Source: Rhodococcus wratislaviensis (GTDB taxonomy: Bacteria > Actinomycetota > Actinomycetes > Mycobacteriales > Mycobacteriaceae). From it: DNA of 64,000 bases. Position 1 is the first letter of the stretch. Each line of letters opens with the position of its first letter. Under the pieces are notes generated by a model. The model saw nothing but the letters and a program-made list of their open reading frames with translations. It did no database searches and was not told the origin of the DNA. A program made the translations under genes and the position numbers. Location of the stretch: NCBI RefSeq assembly GCF_900455735.1, contig NZ_UAUI01000009.1:62001-126000 (forward strand), written 5' to 3'. Positions 8,018 through 16,383 of this stretch are shown in pieces.

Positions 8018-10324
8018 TCACGGTCCGCGCATGGTCGCCGCGGCACCGATCACCGCCTGGCCGAGGGAGAGTCCTCCGTCGTTGGGAGGCACCCGGTGGT
8101 GGGTGAGGACTCGATAACCGCTGCTCTCCCAGTGTGCTCTCACCTGTGCGAGGAATAAACGGTTTTGAAAGACTCCTCCGGTGAGTCCGATCGTCGACGC
8201 TCCGGTCGCGGTGGCGGCCCGGTCGACGAGGTCGGCGGTCGCGGCGGCGAGGGCATGGTGGAAGCCGAGTGCGAGCGCCGCGGGCGGGGTCCCGTCGCGG
8301 AGACCGGCAACCAGTCCGGACACCAGAAGAGGCAGTCTGAGCTGGTCGTTCTCCACGTCCATGGCCAGGGGAGCCGGGTGCGGGGCCGTCCGGGCGAGGG
8401 CCTCGAGTTCGATGGCCGCCTGCGCCTCGTAGGTGACCCGGTGCCGGACCCCGAGCAGCGATGCGACTCCGTCGAACAGGCGGCCCGCGCTCGTCGTCCT
8501 GACGCAACCGAGACCCGACCGAAGTTGCGACTCCACGGCCGCGCGTTCCGCGGAGGGGATCGCCTCGACGCACGGCAGCCCGTCGACGTCGGTGATCCCG
8601 CACTCGTGCAGCAGAGCCAACGCCACCCGCACCGGATTCCGGACCGCGGCGTCACCGCCCGGCAGTGAGAAGGGCTGGACGTGTCCCACCCGCCTCGTGT
8701 CGAGGATGTTCGGGCCGACCAGGAGGAGTTCGCCGCCCCACACGGTGGTGTCGCAGCCGTACCCCGTCCCGTCGAACGCGACACCGAGCACCGTCGTCCC
8801 GACCAGTCCGTGTTCGGCCATCAGCGACGCGACGTGCGCGTGGTGGTGCTGCACGGTGAGCAGGGGGACGCCGGTCCTCTCGCTGTAGCGCCGGGCCCAG
8901 TAATGCGTCGAGTATCCGGGGTGCCGGTCGGCGACCACGGCCTCCGGCGTGATCCCGTGCAGATGCGTCAGCTGTCGCACCGACGTCTCGAAGGCGCGCT
9001 GACTCTCCAGGCTGCCCATGTCACCGAGGTGCGCCGAGCAGAACGCGTAGTCCTGCCGGGTCAGGCAGAAGGTGTTCTTGATCTCCGCGCCCACCGCGAG
9101 GATCTCCGGGCCGTGCGCGGGAAGCACGACCGGCAGCGGTGCGAACCCGCGCGAGCGGCGGATCGGCAGCACCGCGCCCGCCTCCACCGCCAGGACCGAA
9201 TCCTCGCAGGGCACCGCGATGCGGCGGTCGTGCATCAGGAACACGTCGGCGATGTCCCGCAGACGGGTACGGGCGTCGTCGTTGTCGAAACAGAGAGGTT
9301 CGCCGCTCAGGTTGCCGGACGTCATGACGAGCACGCGCGGTGGGTCGACGTGGCTGCCCGGCGTCCGGGTGAACAGGAGATGGTGCAGCGGGGTGTAGGG
9401 GAGCATCACCCCGAGATCGTCGATCCCGGGTGCGATGCCGTCGGCAACCGACACAGTGTTCTTCTTGCGCAGCAACAGGATCGGCCGGGCCGCGTGTCGA
9501 AGCAGTGCGCTCTCGGGCTCGGAGATCTCGCACAGCTCGGCGGCGGCGGACAGGTCCGCGGTCATCACCGCGAACGGCTTGTCCGGGCGGTGCTTGCGCA
9601 CCCGCAGGGTCTCGACGGCGGTGGGGTCGGCGGCATCGCAGACGAGATGGAATCCGCCGAGACCCTTGACCGCCACGATCCGGCCGTCCCTCAACGCCCC
9701 CTGCACCGCGGTGAGGACGGCGTCGTCCCCGTCGACCCGGTGCCCGTCGACCTCGGCGAACAGGTGCGGACCGCAGTCGGGGCAGCACACCGGTTGCGCG
9801 TGGAACCGTCGATCCGCGGGGTCCCGGTACTCGGCGAGGCACGCCGCGCACAGCGGGAACTCGGCCATCGTGGTGTTGGGCCGGTCGTAGGGCAGGTCGG
9901 TGATCACCGTGAACCGCGGCCCGCAGTTGGTGCAGTTGACGAACGGGTGGCGATACCGCCGATCGCGCGGATCGGCCAGTTCGCGAAGACAATCCGCGCA
10001 CGTCGCCACGTCCGGTGACACCAGCGTCCGCGCGCCGGGGACGTGCCGGCTGTCGATGATCCGGAACGACTCGTCCCCGCGCACCGGAACGGGCTGGGCG
10101 GTCGCGTCGACGATCACGGCCATCGGCGGTGCATCCGTGCGGAGCCGGCGCACGAACTCGGACACCGACGCGGACTTGCCCTCGACCTCGATGAACACGC
10201 TGACGTCGTCGTTGCCGCAGTGGCCGTGCAGTCCCAGATCGTCAGCGAGACGCGCGACGAACGGGCGGAAGCCGACCCCCTGCACGACCCCGTGGACCGT
10301 GATGCGCGATCGTTCGACCGTCAT
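8018..10324 (-). CDS. hypF: Carbamoyltransferase HypF
   Basis: A 768-residue protein of full HypF length. HypF makes carbamoyl-adenylate from carbamoyl phosphate and ATP and transfers the carbamoyl group to the HypE C-terminal Cys. Domains in order: acylphosphatase-like (VVQGVGFRPFVARL, residues ~9-22), two zinc-finger pairs (CADCL, CTNCGP, CAACL, CCPDCGP, ~110-190), a YrdC-like segment (~200-380), and a Kae1-like C-terminal half with the HHHAHVAS metal motif. It is the first gene of the leftward hyp operon. ATG 10324 places the acylphosphatase motif directly at the N-terminus; only a weak GAGG precedes it. Next is the SIS-HypC fusion, 44 bases on. Confidence 0.97.
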   Translation of the reverse strand: MTVERSRITVHGVVQGVGFRPFVARLADDLGLHGHCGNDDVSVFIEVEGKSASVSEFVRRLRTDAPPMAVIVDATAQPVPVRGDESFRIIDSRHVPGARTLVSPDVATCADCLRELADPRDRRYRHPFVNCTNCGPRFTVITDLPYDRPNTTMAEFPLCAACLAEYRDPADRRFHAQPVCCPDCGPHLFAEVDGHRVDGDDAVLTAVQGALRDGRIVAVKGLGGFHLVCDAADPTAVETLRVRKHRPDKPFAVMTADLSAAAELCEISEPESALLRHAARPILLLRKKNTVSVADGIAPGIDDLGVMLPYTPLHHLLFTRTPGSHVDPPRVLVMTSGNLSGEPLCFDNDDARTRLRDIADVFLMHDRRIAVPCEDSVLAVEAGAVLPIRRSRGFAPLPVVLPAHGPEILAVGAEIKNTFCLTRQDYAFCSAHLGDMGSLESQRAFETSVRQLTHLHGITPEAVVADRHPGYSTHYWARRYSERTGVPLLTVQHHHAHVASLMAEHGLVGTTVLGVAFDGTGYGCDTTVWGGELLLVGPNILDTRRVGHVQPFSLPGGDAAVRNPVRVALALLHECGITDVDGLPCVEAIPSAERAAVESQLRSGLGCVRTTSAGRLFDGVASLLGVRHRVTYEAQAAIELEALARTAPHPAPLAMDVENDQLRLPLLVSGLVAGLRDGTPPAALALGFHHALAAATADLVDRAATATGASTIGLTGGVFQNRLFLAQVRAHWESSGYRVLTHHRVPPNDGGLSLGQAVIGAAATMRGP

Positions 10325-10470
10325 CCTCGGATGATTCCCCCGTCGAGGTGCGGGGCGCAAGAGCCCTTCCTGCGGCGGGCAGCCGCACAGACGCACCCTT
10401 TCTCGGTTCGCGCACTCGAAATTGGGCCTGAATTCGTGCGCGCGAGCCGAAAACGAGTGCGTCCGCCGGA

Positions 10471-11124
10471 TTACTCCCCGTCGACCGAGCGTGCGCCGGT
10501 GACGGCGTCGATCAACCCGTAGTCGCGCGCCTCGTCGGCGGTGAGGATCCGGTGGTCCCGCATGTCGGCGATCACCGTGTCGACGGGACGTCCGCAGGAG
10601 TCGGCGATGCGCTGCTGCAGCCTCCGCAACTGCTGCTCGTGGTGTTCGGCGGCGATAGCGACGTCCGACGCCGGACCGGTGCACGACGCCTGCGGTTCGC
10701 GGAGGTGGAACGCGGCGTGCGACGCCGACGTCCGGCGGTCGGCGGGCGCGAGGAGGGCGATCGCCATTCCGCGGACGTCGCCGCGGCAGTGGACGTGCAG
10801 CGGGACCCCCATCAGGTCCAGGGTGTCGAGGAGGGTGGCGGCCGCGTCGACGTCGGCGTCGACGCCGTGCAGCCACAGCTGGACCTCCCCGTCGTCCGAG
10901 GCGTCGAGCAGTGCCAGCGACGCGGCCGCGCGGTTGGTGGTCTCGGCGTCGAGTCGGCCGGTCAGAGACACGATCCGTCTGTCGAACAGCCGCTCGGCCA
11001 GCCAGTCGGGACCCGGAGTGGGGACGGACGTGACGTGCATCGGCGCGGGCGGCTGCTGCGGATCCGGCTGCCAGGGCGTGTGAAACGGCGGGACCGATGG
11101 TGGGGTGGGTGGTGGCCAGATCAT
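10471..11124 (-). CDS. ClpP-family protein lacking the catalytic serine (pseudo-protease)
   Basis: A 217-residue protein with a Pro-rich N-terminal ~45 residues and a ClpP/crotonase-fold body. It aligns by eye with ClpP through RIVSLTGRL, the helix after it, the H-x-x-E-P segment (FHLREP, equivalent to IHQP) and the C-terminal TADEARDYGLID (ClpP: TAAEALEYGFVD). At the nucleophile, ClpP MAASMG reads DVRGMA here, so Ser is replaced by Gly. The oxyanion loop SPGG is also absent (HGVDAD instead). Peptidase activity by the normal mechanism is therefore unlikely. Its ATG overlaps the stop of the upstream XRE regulator by four bases. It may be a regulatory or scaffold partner; the true role is unknown. 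The adjacent region 10325-10470 holds no gene. Confidence 0.78.
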   Translation of the reverse strand: MIWPPPTPPSVPPFHTPWQPDPQQPPAPMHVTSVPTPGPDWLAERLFDRRIVSLTGRLDAETTNRAAASLALLDASDDGEVQLWLHGVDADVDAAATLLDTLDLMGVPLHVHCRGDVRGMAIALLAPADRRTSASHAAFHLREPQASCTGPASDVAIAAEHHEQQLRRLQQRIADSCGRPVDTVIADMRDHRILTADEARDYGLIDAVTGARSVDGE

Positions 11125-11393
11125 GGTGGTGACTCCCGGTGCGCTGAGATCGTCCAGTCGACCGTCCGGCCCACGGCCTCCGCATACCGTTCGAGCGTCG
11201 ACAGGCGGGGATCGACGTCGCCGCGTTCGAGCCGTGCCACGGCCGACTGCGACGTGCCCATGTGGGCGGCGATCTCCGTCTGCGTCAGGCCGCGCTCGCG
11301 GCGAGTGGTGACGAGCTCGTCCAGCAGCGCTCGACGCCGATCGGACAGGTGCTCCAGTCCGGGAAAAGACGTGCGTCGAGGGGTGGTCGACAT
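11121..11393 (-). CDS. XRE-family helix-turn-helix regulator
   Basis: A 90-residue DNA-binding protein with one Cro/C1-type HTH (RERGLTQTEIAAHMGTSQSAVARLERG, residues ~32-58, quoted in part for its recognition helix SQSAVARLE). It starts at 11393 and is divergent from lhgO, 42 bases apart. Its TGA overlaps the ATG of the ClpP-like gene, so the two proteins are probably produced together. The arrangement resembles the small antitoxin-type or autoregulatory XRE genes that control a coupled partner. A short ATACC/GGTAT inverted pair (11392-11421) in the intergenic gap could be its operator, but this is weak. Confidence 0.88.
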   Translation of the reverse strand: MSTTPRRTSFPGLEHLSDRRRALLDELVTTRRERGLTQTEIAAHMGTSQSAVARLERGDVDPRLSTLERYAEAVGRTVDWTISAHRESPP

Positions 11394-11435
11394 ACCATCG
11401 ATGATATCTCGAAAACGGTATACGGAGGGGTGCTC

Positions 11436-12641
11436 ATGGCGAAGGTTCGTGCGGCCGTCATCGGCGGCGGCATCATCGGTCTGGCGGTCGCCCGGGAACT
11501 TCTGCACCGGATGGACGACGTCGAGGTAACGCTGTTCGAGAAGGAATCCCGGGTCGCGGCCCACCAGACCGGCCACAACAGCGGCGTCGTCCACGCCGGC
11601 CTGTACTACCCGCCGGGCAGCCTCAAAGCGCGCCTGTGCCGCCGTGGCGTCACCCTCCTGCAGCAGTACGCGGCAACCAAGGGCGTGGCCTACGAGGAAT
11701 GCGGCAAGGTGGTGGTCGCCCACGACTCGTCCGAAGTGGCGCGGATGGACGCCATCTTCGACAGAGCGGTGGCCAACGGCGTTCCCGGCATCCGCAAGAT
11801 CCCGGGGGAGGAGATCCCCGAGATCGAACCGCACGCACGCGGAGTCGGCGCCGTGCACTCGCCGCACACCGCGATCATCGACTACGTGGCGGTCGCGGAG
11901 GCCCTCGCCGCGGACATCGCCGCCGCGGGCGGACGCGTCCTGCTCGGCCGGGAGGTCGTGGGCCTGGACAGCCGGACCGCCGAAACGGTGGTCACCACCC
12001 GGCAGGGCAGTGAGGCCTTCGACCTGGTGGTCACGTGCGCGGGACTGCAGTCCGACCGGGTGGCACTGATGTCGGGTGAACCGCGATCGCCTCGCGTGGT
12101 GCCCTTCTTCGGCGACTACTTCCTGCTCGAGCCCGAGCGGTCCTCGCTCGTGAAGGGGCTGATCTACCCGGTTCCGGATCCGCGGTACCCGTTCCTCGGC
12201 GTCCATCTCACCAAGCGGATCGACGGGCGAATCATGCTCGGACCGAACGCGTTTCTCGCCTTCGGGCGGGAGGCGTACGACCGGCGGGGATGGTCGCCGT
12301 CGGACGTGATGTCGGCGGTCGGGTTTCCCGGATTCTGGCGCTTCGCCGTGCACAACGCCGCGGCGGCGGTCCGCGAGGCCCGCACCGTTCTCAGCACGGG
12401 CCAGTTCGTCAAGGAGGCGCAGAAGTACGTCCCCGACGTGCGCCGCTCCGACGTCACCCGCGGACCCCGGGGCATCCGCGCTCAGGCGATGAACGCCGAC
12501 GGCAGCCTCGAGGACGACTTCGTCATCACCGGGTCGGGACGCGTCGTTCACGTCCGGAACGCACCCTCCCCGGGTGCGACGTCGTCCCTCGCCATCGCCG
12601 AACACGTCGTGACGGAGGTTCTCGCCCGCGCGACCACCTGA
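11436..12641 (+). CDS. lhgO: L-2-hydroxyglutarate oxidase (FAD-dependent)
   Basis: A 401-residue FAD protein of the DAO/LhgO family, which oxidises L-2-hydroxyglutarate to 2-oxoglutarate. The Rossmann FAD motif VIGGGIIGLAVAREL lies at residues ~7-21. The family signature HNSGVVHAGLYY (~46-57) follows, then GLQSDR and a C-terminal APSPGATSS near the FAD site. The ATG at 11436 is chosen because GGAGGGG precedes it at ideal spacing and the FAD motif follows at once; longer frames lack an RBS. It stands alone between divergent XRE and convergent TetR genes, with a strong hairpin behind it. Confidence 0.93.
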   Translation: MAKVRAAVIGGGIIGLAVARELLHRMDDVEVTLFEKESRVAAHQTGHNSGVVHAGLYYPPGSLKARLCRRGVTLLQQYAATKGVAYEECGKVVVAHDSSEVARMDAIFDRAVANGVPGIRKIPGEEIPEIEPHARGVGAVHSPHTAIIDYVAVAEALAADIAAAGGRVLLGREVVGLDSRTAETVVTTRQGSEAFDLVVTCAGLQSDRVALMSGEPRSPRVVPFFGDYFLLEPERSSLVKGLIYPVPDPRYPFLGVHLTKRIDGRIMLGPNAFLAFGREAYDRRGWSPSDVMSAVGFPGFWRFAVHNAAAAVREARTVLSTGQFVKEAQKYVPDVRRSDVTRGPRGIRAQAMNADGSLEDDFVITGSGRVVHVRNAPSPGATSSLAIAEHVVTEVLARATT

Positions 12642-12647
12642 CGGCTC

Positions 12648-12698
12648 CGCCCGATGTCACACCGGTGCAGTCGAGGTAGACCGATGCGACATCGGGCG
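12648..12698. terminator. Bidirectional hairpin between lhgO and TetR
   Basis: Perfect 11-base inverted arms (CGCCCGATGTC / GACATCGGGCG) separated by 29 bases, between the convergent ends of lhgO (12641) and the TetR gene (12705). The position suggests transcription termination for both directions. There is no T-tract, as is common in high-GC actinobacteria. Confidence 0.6.
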
Positions 12699-12704
12699 CC
12701 GGGT

Positions 12705-13298
12705 CTACGACGTGGCACGCCCGAGCGGCAACCCGTCCTCGAGGAATTCCAGTGCGCGCAGGGCGAGCGGCAGATCACCGGGCAGCAGATCGACGACACC
12801 GAGAACGACGCCGACGATGGCCCCGGCGAGCGCGCGGACCTCGAAATCGTCAGCGGAGCGTCCGACCCTGCGCGCCATGACACCGGCGATCATGTCGATG
12901 CTGCGCACCATTTCCTGCATGATGGCCCCACGAAGTTCCGGGACCGAGTACAGCAGTTCCTGACGCTTCCGCTCGAAGTCCATGTCTGCCTCGGACAGGC
13001 CGGCGAACACGGACTCGGCCGCCTTCCGGAATGCGGTGATCAGCGGGACGTCCGGTGGTTGTGCCTCGATGGCCTCGATCATCAACGGATCGAGGTCGTC
13101 GGCGAGCACCAGTTGTTCCTTGGTGGGGAAGTAGCGGAAGAACGTGCTCGGCGACACGTCCGCGGCCTCCGCGATCTGCTCGATCGTGGTTTCCGGGTAG
13201 CCCTGCTCCCGGAACAACCGAAATGCCTCGGTCCGGATGGTCAGCCGGGTGCGCGCCTTCTTCCGCTCCCGCAGGCCTGGTCGAGCGTCAATGGACAT
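12705..13298 (-). CDS. TetR-family regulator linked to MFS exporter
   Basis: A 197-residue regulator from ATG 13298 (18 bases upstream an in-frame ATG gives MSQNRY... as an alternative). The N-terminal HTH is typical (IEQIAEAADVSPSTFFRYFPTKEQLV, shown for its recognition helix STFFRYF). The C-terminal domain is of the acyl/drug-sensing TetR type. The start overlaps the end of the MFS gene by 11 bases, so exporter and regulator share a transcript. Most likely it represses that transcript through the palindrome at 14833-14854. Confidence 0.9.
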   Translation of the reverse strand: MSIDARPGLRERKKARTRLTIRTEAFRLFREQGYPETTIEQIAEAADVSPSTFFRYFPTKEQLVLADDLDPLMIEAIEAQPPDVPLITAFRKAAESVFAGLSEADMDFERKRQELLYSVPELRGAIMQEMVRSIDMIAGVMARRVGRSADDFEVRALAGAIVGVVLGVVDLLPGDLPLALRALEFLEDGLPLGRATS

Positions 13299-14811
13299 GT
13301 ACCGATTTTGACTCATTCTGCTCCCGGGCCGGGGTATCGCGGGGCGTGAAGCGTGCTGCGAGCACCATCGCGACGGCGCAGATGCCCGCGCACACCCACA
13401 ACATGAGGCTCATCCCGGACAGGAACGACGCCTGGACGTGCGCGAGCATCGACGGGTCGCCGGTCGCCTCGGCCACCGCGACGCCTGCGTTGACGCCGTC
13501 GCGGACCGGGTCCACGTCGAGGGCTCCCAGTTCGGTCCGGTAACGGGTGGCGAGGACGGTGCCCAGCACCGCGACCCCGATCGTTCCACCGGCCTGCCGC
13601 AGCGCCTGGATCAGTGCCGAACCGGAACCGGAACGTTCGGCCGACAATGCGCCCAGGGCCGCACCCATCGCCGCCGGCATCACGAAACCCATTCCCGCGC
13701 CGACGAGTGCGATCCATGTCGCGCTGAACCAGTACGCGGAATCGACGGAGGTCAGGGCGCCGGTCGCGAGTCCCGCCGTGAGGAGGGCGAACCCGATGAC
13801 GATGACCGGCCGGGCGCCGGCCCGCCGAAGCAGTCGGTCGCAGAGCCGGGTGCCGACCAGCAGTCCGCCGATCAACGGCAGCAGTCGGAGGCCGCTGCCC
13901 AGCGCGTCCACGCCGAGCACGGCCTGGAAGTACTGCGGCACCGTGAAGAACAGCCCGAACATCCCGAAGTTGACCAGCGTGGTGAAGATCGTGCCCCAGC
14001 GGAATCCGGGGCTGGCGAACAACGACGTGTCGATCAGTGGATGACGCGACCGACGCTCCCACATCGCGAACAGTCCGAGCGCGACCACGGCCACTACGAT
14101 CGACGCCCACACCAGTGCGTCGCCCCAGCCGTCCTGGCCTGCCCTGATGAAACCGTAAGTGAGGCAGAGAAGTCCGAATGACGACAGTGCGGCGCCGAGA
14201 TAGTCGGTGGGCGACTGCTCCTCGCTGCGCGATTCCGGGACCAGGGTCGCGACGGCGATCGCGCCGACGACGACCAGGGGCACGTTGATCAGGAACACCG
14301 ATCCCCACCAGAAGTTCTCGAGCAACCATCCGCCGAGAATCGGGCCGAGGGGCAGGCCGATCGCGGTGGACGTTACCCAGATGGTCAGTGCCCGCGATCG
14401 TTCGTCGGCGTCGGGGAACAGCACGGGCAGCACCGCCATCGACAGCGGCATCATCACCGCGGCCCCCAGCCCCAGCAGGGTGCGTCCGGCGATCAGCTGA
14501 CCCGATGTGCTCGCATAGCTGCAGAGCAGTGACGCGACGCCGAACAGGACGAGGGCGCCGAGCAGGAGCTTCTTGCGGCCGTACCGGTCGCCGAGCGCAC
14601 CTGCAGGAAGCAGCGCGGCGGCGAGGACCAGCGTGTATGCGGAACTGAACCACTGCAATTGCGAGTTGTCCGCTCCGAGATCGACCGCCAGTGTCGGCAG
14701 CGCCACCGTCAGGACCGTGATGTCGAGACCGATGGTGAGCATGGCCACGGACAGGGCTCCGAGTGCCCACCAGCGGCGAGGGGCGACTTCGATGACCGTC
14801 GTTTCACTCAT
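13288..14811 (-). CDS. DHA2 (EmrB/QacA) family MFS drug exporter
   Basis: A 507-residue membrane protein with about 14 hydrophobic segments, the count expected for DHA2 drug:H+ antiporters. Signatures: the TM1 aspartate in LTIGLDITVLTVALP, the loop 2-3 motif GALGDRYGRKKLL (~residues 72-84) and the antiporter motif in LGLGAAVMMP / LGPILGGWL. It is the first gene of a leftward two-gene unit with a TetR gene overlapping its 3' end. The substrate is unknown; organic cations or lipophilic toxins are typical for the family. Confidence 0.93.
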   Translation of the reverse strand: MSETTVIEVAPRRWWALGALSVAMLTIGLDITVLTVALPTLAVDLGADNSQLQWFSSAYTLVLAAALLPAGALGDRYGRKKLLLGALVLFGVASLLCSYASTSGQLIAGRTLLGLGAAVMMPLSMAVLPVLFPDADERSRALTIWVTSTAIGLPLGPILGGWLLENFWWGSVFLINVPLVVVGAIAVATLVPESRSEEQSPTDYLGAALSSFGLLCLTYGFIRAGQDGWGDALVWASIVVAVVALGLFAMWERRSRHPLIDTSLFASPGFRWGTIFTTLVNFGMFGLFFTVPQYFQAVLGVDALGSGLRLLPLIGGLLVGTRLCDRLLRRAGARPVIVIGFALLTAGLATGALTSVDSAYWFSATWIALVGAGMGFVMPAAMGAALGALSAERSGSGSALIQALRQAGGTIGVAVLGTVLATRYRTELGALDVDPVRDGVNAGVAVAEATGDPSMLAHVQASFLSGMSLMLWVCAGICAVAMVLAARFTPRDTPAREQNESKSVHVH

Positions 14812-14832
14812 GACAGCTCCACTCGAAAGGAA

Positions 14833-14854
14833 GTTACTATTTTTTGATAGTAGC
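14833..14854. promoter_or_regulatory. Palindromic operator upstream of the MFS/TetR unit
   Basis: An inverted repeat GTTACTAT-tttttg-ATAGTAGC (7 of 8 positions paired) 22 bases before the MFS start codon. It is AT-rich within a GC-rich genome. The arrangement is typical of the autoregulated TetR operator for the linked regulator (12705-13298). Confidence 0.6.
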
Positions 14855-14887
14855 TCTCACTTTGTGGCTGTCAAGGGCTGTCGACGG

Positions 14888-16285
14888 TCAGCGCCGGCGG
14901 AGCTGCAGCGTGAAGCCCTCAGGCATGAGGGTGAGCCGCTCGGCGACCTTCAGCCGATAGCCGGGGTCGCCCACGATGTCGTATCGACGCAGGATGGTGC
15001 CGAGGACCAGGACCGCCTCGTGGAGGGCGAACTGCCTTCCGATGCAGGCGCGCTCGCCCGTCCCGAACGGCTTGTACACGTGCGCGGGACGGGACCGGAT
15101 GCGCTCGGGAAGGAAATGGTCGGGGTCGAACGCCTCGGGATCGTCACCCCACACGGGGTCGCGGTGCAATGCGGGGATGAGGACGAGCATCCAGTCGCCG
15201 ACCTTCATCGGGTACTTGCCGACGAGGGTCGTGTCGACGGTCGCCTCCCTGCCGTACGCGGGCGCCGTCGGCCACAGCCGTAACGACTCGTCGAGCACCC
15301 GGCGCACGTAGCGGAGCTTCGCGATCTGCTCGAACGCGGGCTCCTCGTCGCCCCAGACCGCATCGACCTCCGCCTGCGCCTGAGCGAGGACGTCGGGGTG
15401 CCGCGACAGGTAGTACAGGGCGAACGACAGTGCACCGGAGGTGGTCTCGTGTCCCGCGACCAGGAAGGTCACCACCTGGTGGCGGATGTTCAACTCGTCG
15501 ATCCGATGGGGGTCGTCTTCCCGGGCCGCGCGCAGCATGAGTTCGAGCAGGTCCTCGGGGCCGGCCTCCGTGCTGTCGCGGCGGGCGCGGATCACCTCGT
15601 CGACCACCTCGGCCATGTGTTCCAGGTTGGCGACGTTGCGGCGATCGGACCGTCGTGCCAGCAACCGTCCGAGCGCCGAGGATTTCACGAACGTGGTGCG
15701 CTGCGAATGGCTCAGCGCTCCGACCATCGCCTGCACGAACGGGTGCGGGCGCTCGCGTCTGAACGAGTCGAAGGAATAGCTGAAACCGGTGCGGCCGATG
15801 GTCTCGAGCGTCAGCTTCGTCATGTCGGAGGAGACGTCGACGGGGGTGCCGTCCACCCGCTCGTCCCAGTGCTCCGTCAACTCGCCCGCGACGTCCAGCA
15901 TCGTGCGGTGATACGACCGCATCGCGGATTTCGTGAACGCCGGGGCGAGGAGGTTGTGCGCCTTGCTCCAGTTCGGCTCGTGGTTGTAGGCGGTGAACAA
16001 CCCGTCGCCGCCGACTTCGCGCAGCGACGCGACGCCCGGTGCCAGGTGCTTCGCGAACCGGGATTCGTCGGAAAGTTCCGCCACCATGTCGGCGCCGGAC
16101 GCGAACACGAACCGATTGCCGAGAACGTTGCGCTCGAAGATGGGCCCGAGTTTTCTGCCGATCTCCATCGAGTTCTGCAGGGGAGTGCGGATGCTGATCC
16201 CGAAGACGTCGCCGACGACGGGGAGCCGCCATCGAGGATGCGGGATGGTCGCCTCCGCCGTGGTGTGCAGTGATTCGACGCTCAT
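14888..16285 (-). CDS. Cytochrome P450, CYP102-like heme domain without reductase
   Basis: A 465-residue P450. The I-helix oxygen-binding motif AGHETTSGALSFALYYL and the heme loop PFGTGERACIGRQFALHEAVLVLG (shown for FGTGERACIG) are close to the heme domain of P450 BM3 (CYP102A1). The ExxR is in LDESLRLW. CYP102 enzymes hydroxylate fatty acids and normally carry a fused FAD/FMN reductase. This protein stops right after the heme domain, and no reductase or ferredoxin lies next to it, so it must borrow electrons. The divergent TetR and the repeat pair between them suggest ligand-induced control. Substrate (fatty acid or similar lipid) is inferred from family. Confidence 0.93.
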   Translation of the reverse strand: MSVESLHTTAEATIPHPRWRLPVVGDVFGISIRTPLQNSMEIGRKLGPIFERNVLGNRFVFASGADMVAELSDESRFAKHLAPGVASLREVGGDGLFTAYNHEPNWSKAHNLLAPAFTKSAMRSYHRTMLDVAGELTEHWDERVDGTPVDVSSDMTKLTLETIGRTGFSYSFDSFRRERPHPFVQAMVGALSHSQRTTFVKSSALGRLLARRSDRRNVANLEHMAEVVDEVIRARRDSTEAGPEDLLELMLRAAREDDPHRIDELNIRHQVVTFLVAGHETTSGALSFALYYLSRHPDVLAQAQAEVDAVWGDEEPAFEQIAKLRYVRRVLDESLRLWPTAPAYGREATVDTTLVGKYPMKVGDWMLVLIPALHRDPVWGDDPEAFDPDHFLPERIRSRPAHVYKPFGTGERACIGRQFALHEAVLVLGTILRRYDIVGDPGYRLKVAERLTLMPEGFTLQLRRR

Positions 16286-16314
16286 AGTCGACCCCCGTGT
16301 CGATGTGGGCAGCG

Positions 16315-16364
16315 TTACTGAATTGGTGTCTAGTACGCAAGGTACGCCTTACTGAACCGGTGTC
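16315..16364. promoter_or_regulatory. Direct-repeat operator between P450 and TetR
   Basis: Two 16-base direct repeats, TTACTGAATTGGTGTC (16315-16330) and TTACTGAACCGGTGTC (16349-16364), matching at 14 of 16 positions. They start 34 bases apart, about three helical turns, in the 98-base divergent gap. The likely reader is the TetR protein encoded at 16384. Confidence 0.65.
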
Positions 16365-16383
16365 AAGCAGTACGGTGACTGGC

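Noticed and set aside
8681..10018. 445-codon open frame opposite hypF
   Set aside because: HypF domains account for the region; the frame has no start signal or family.
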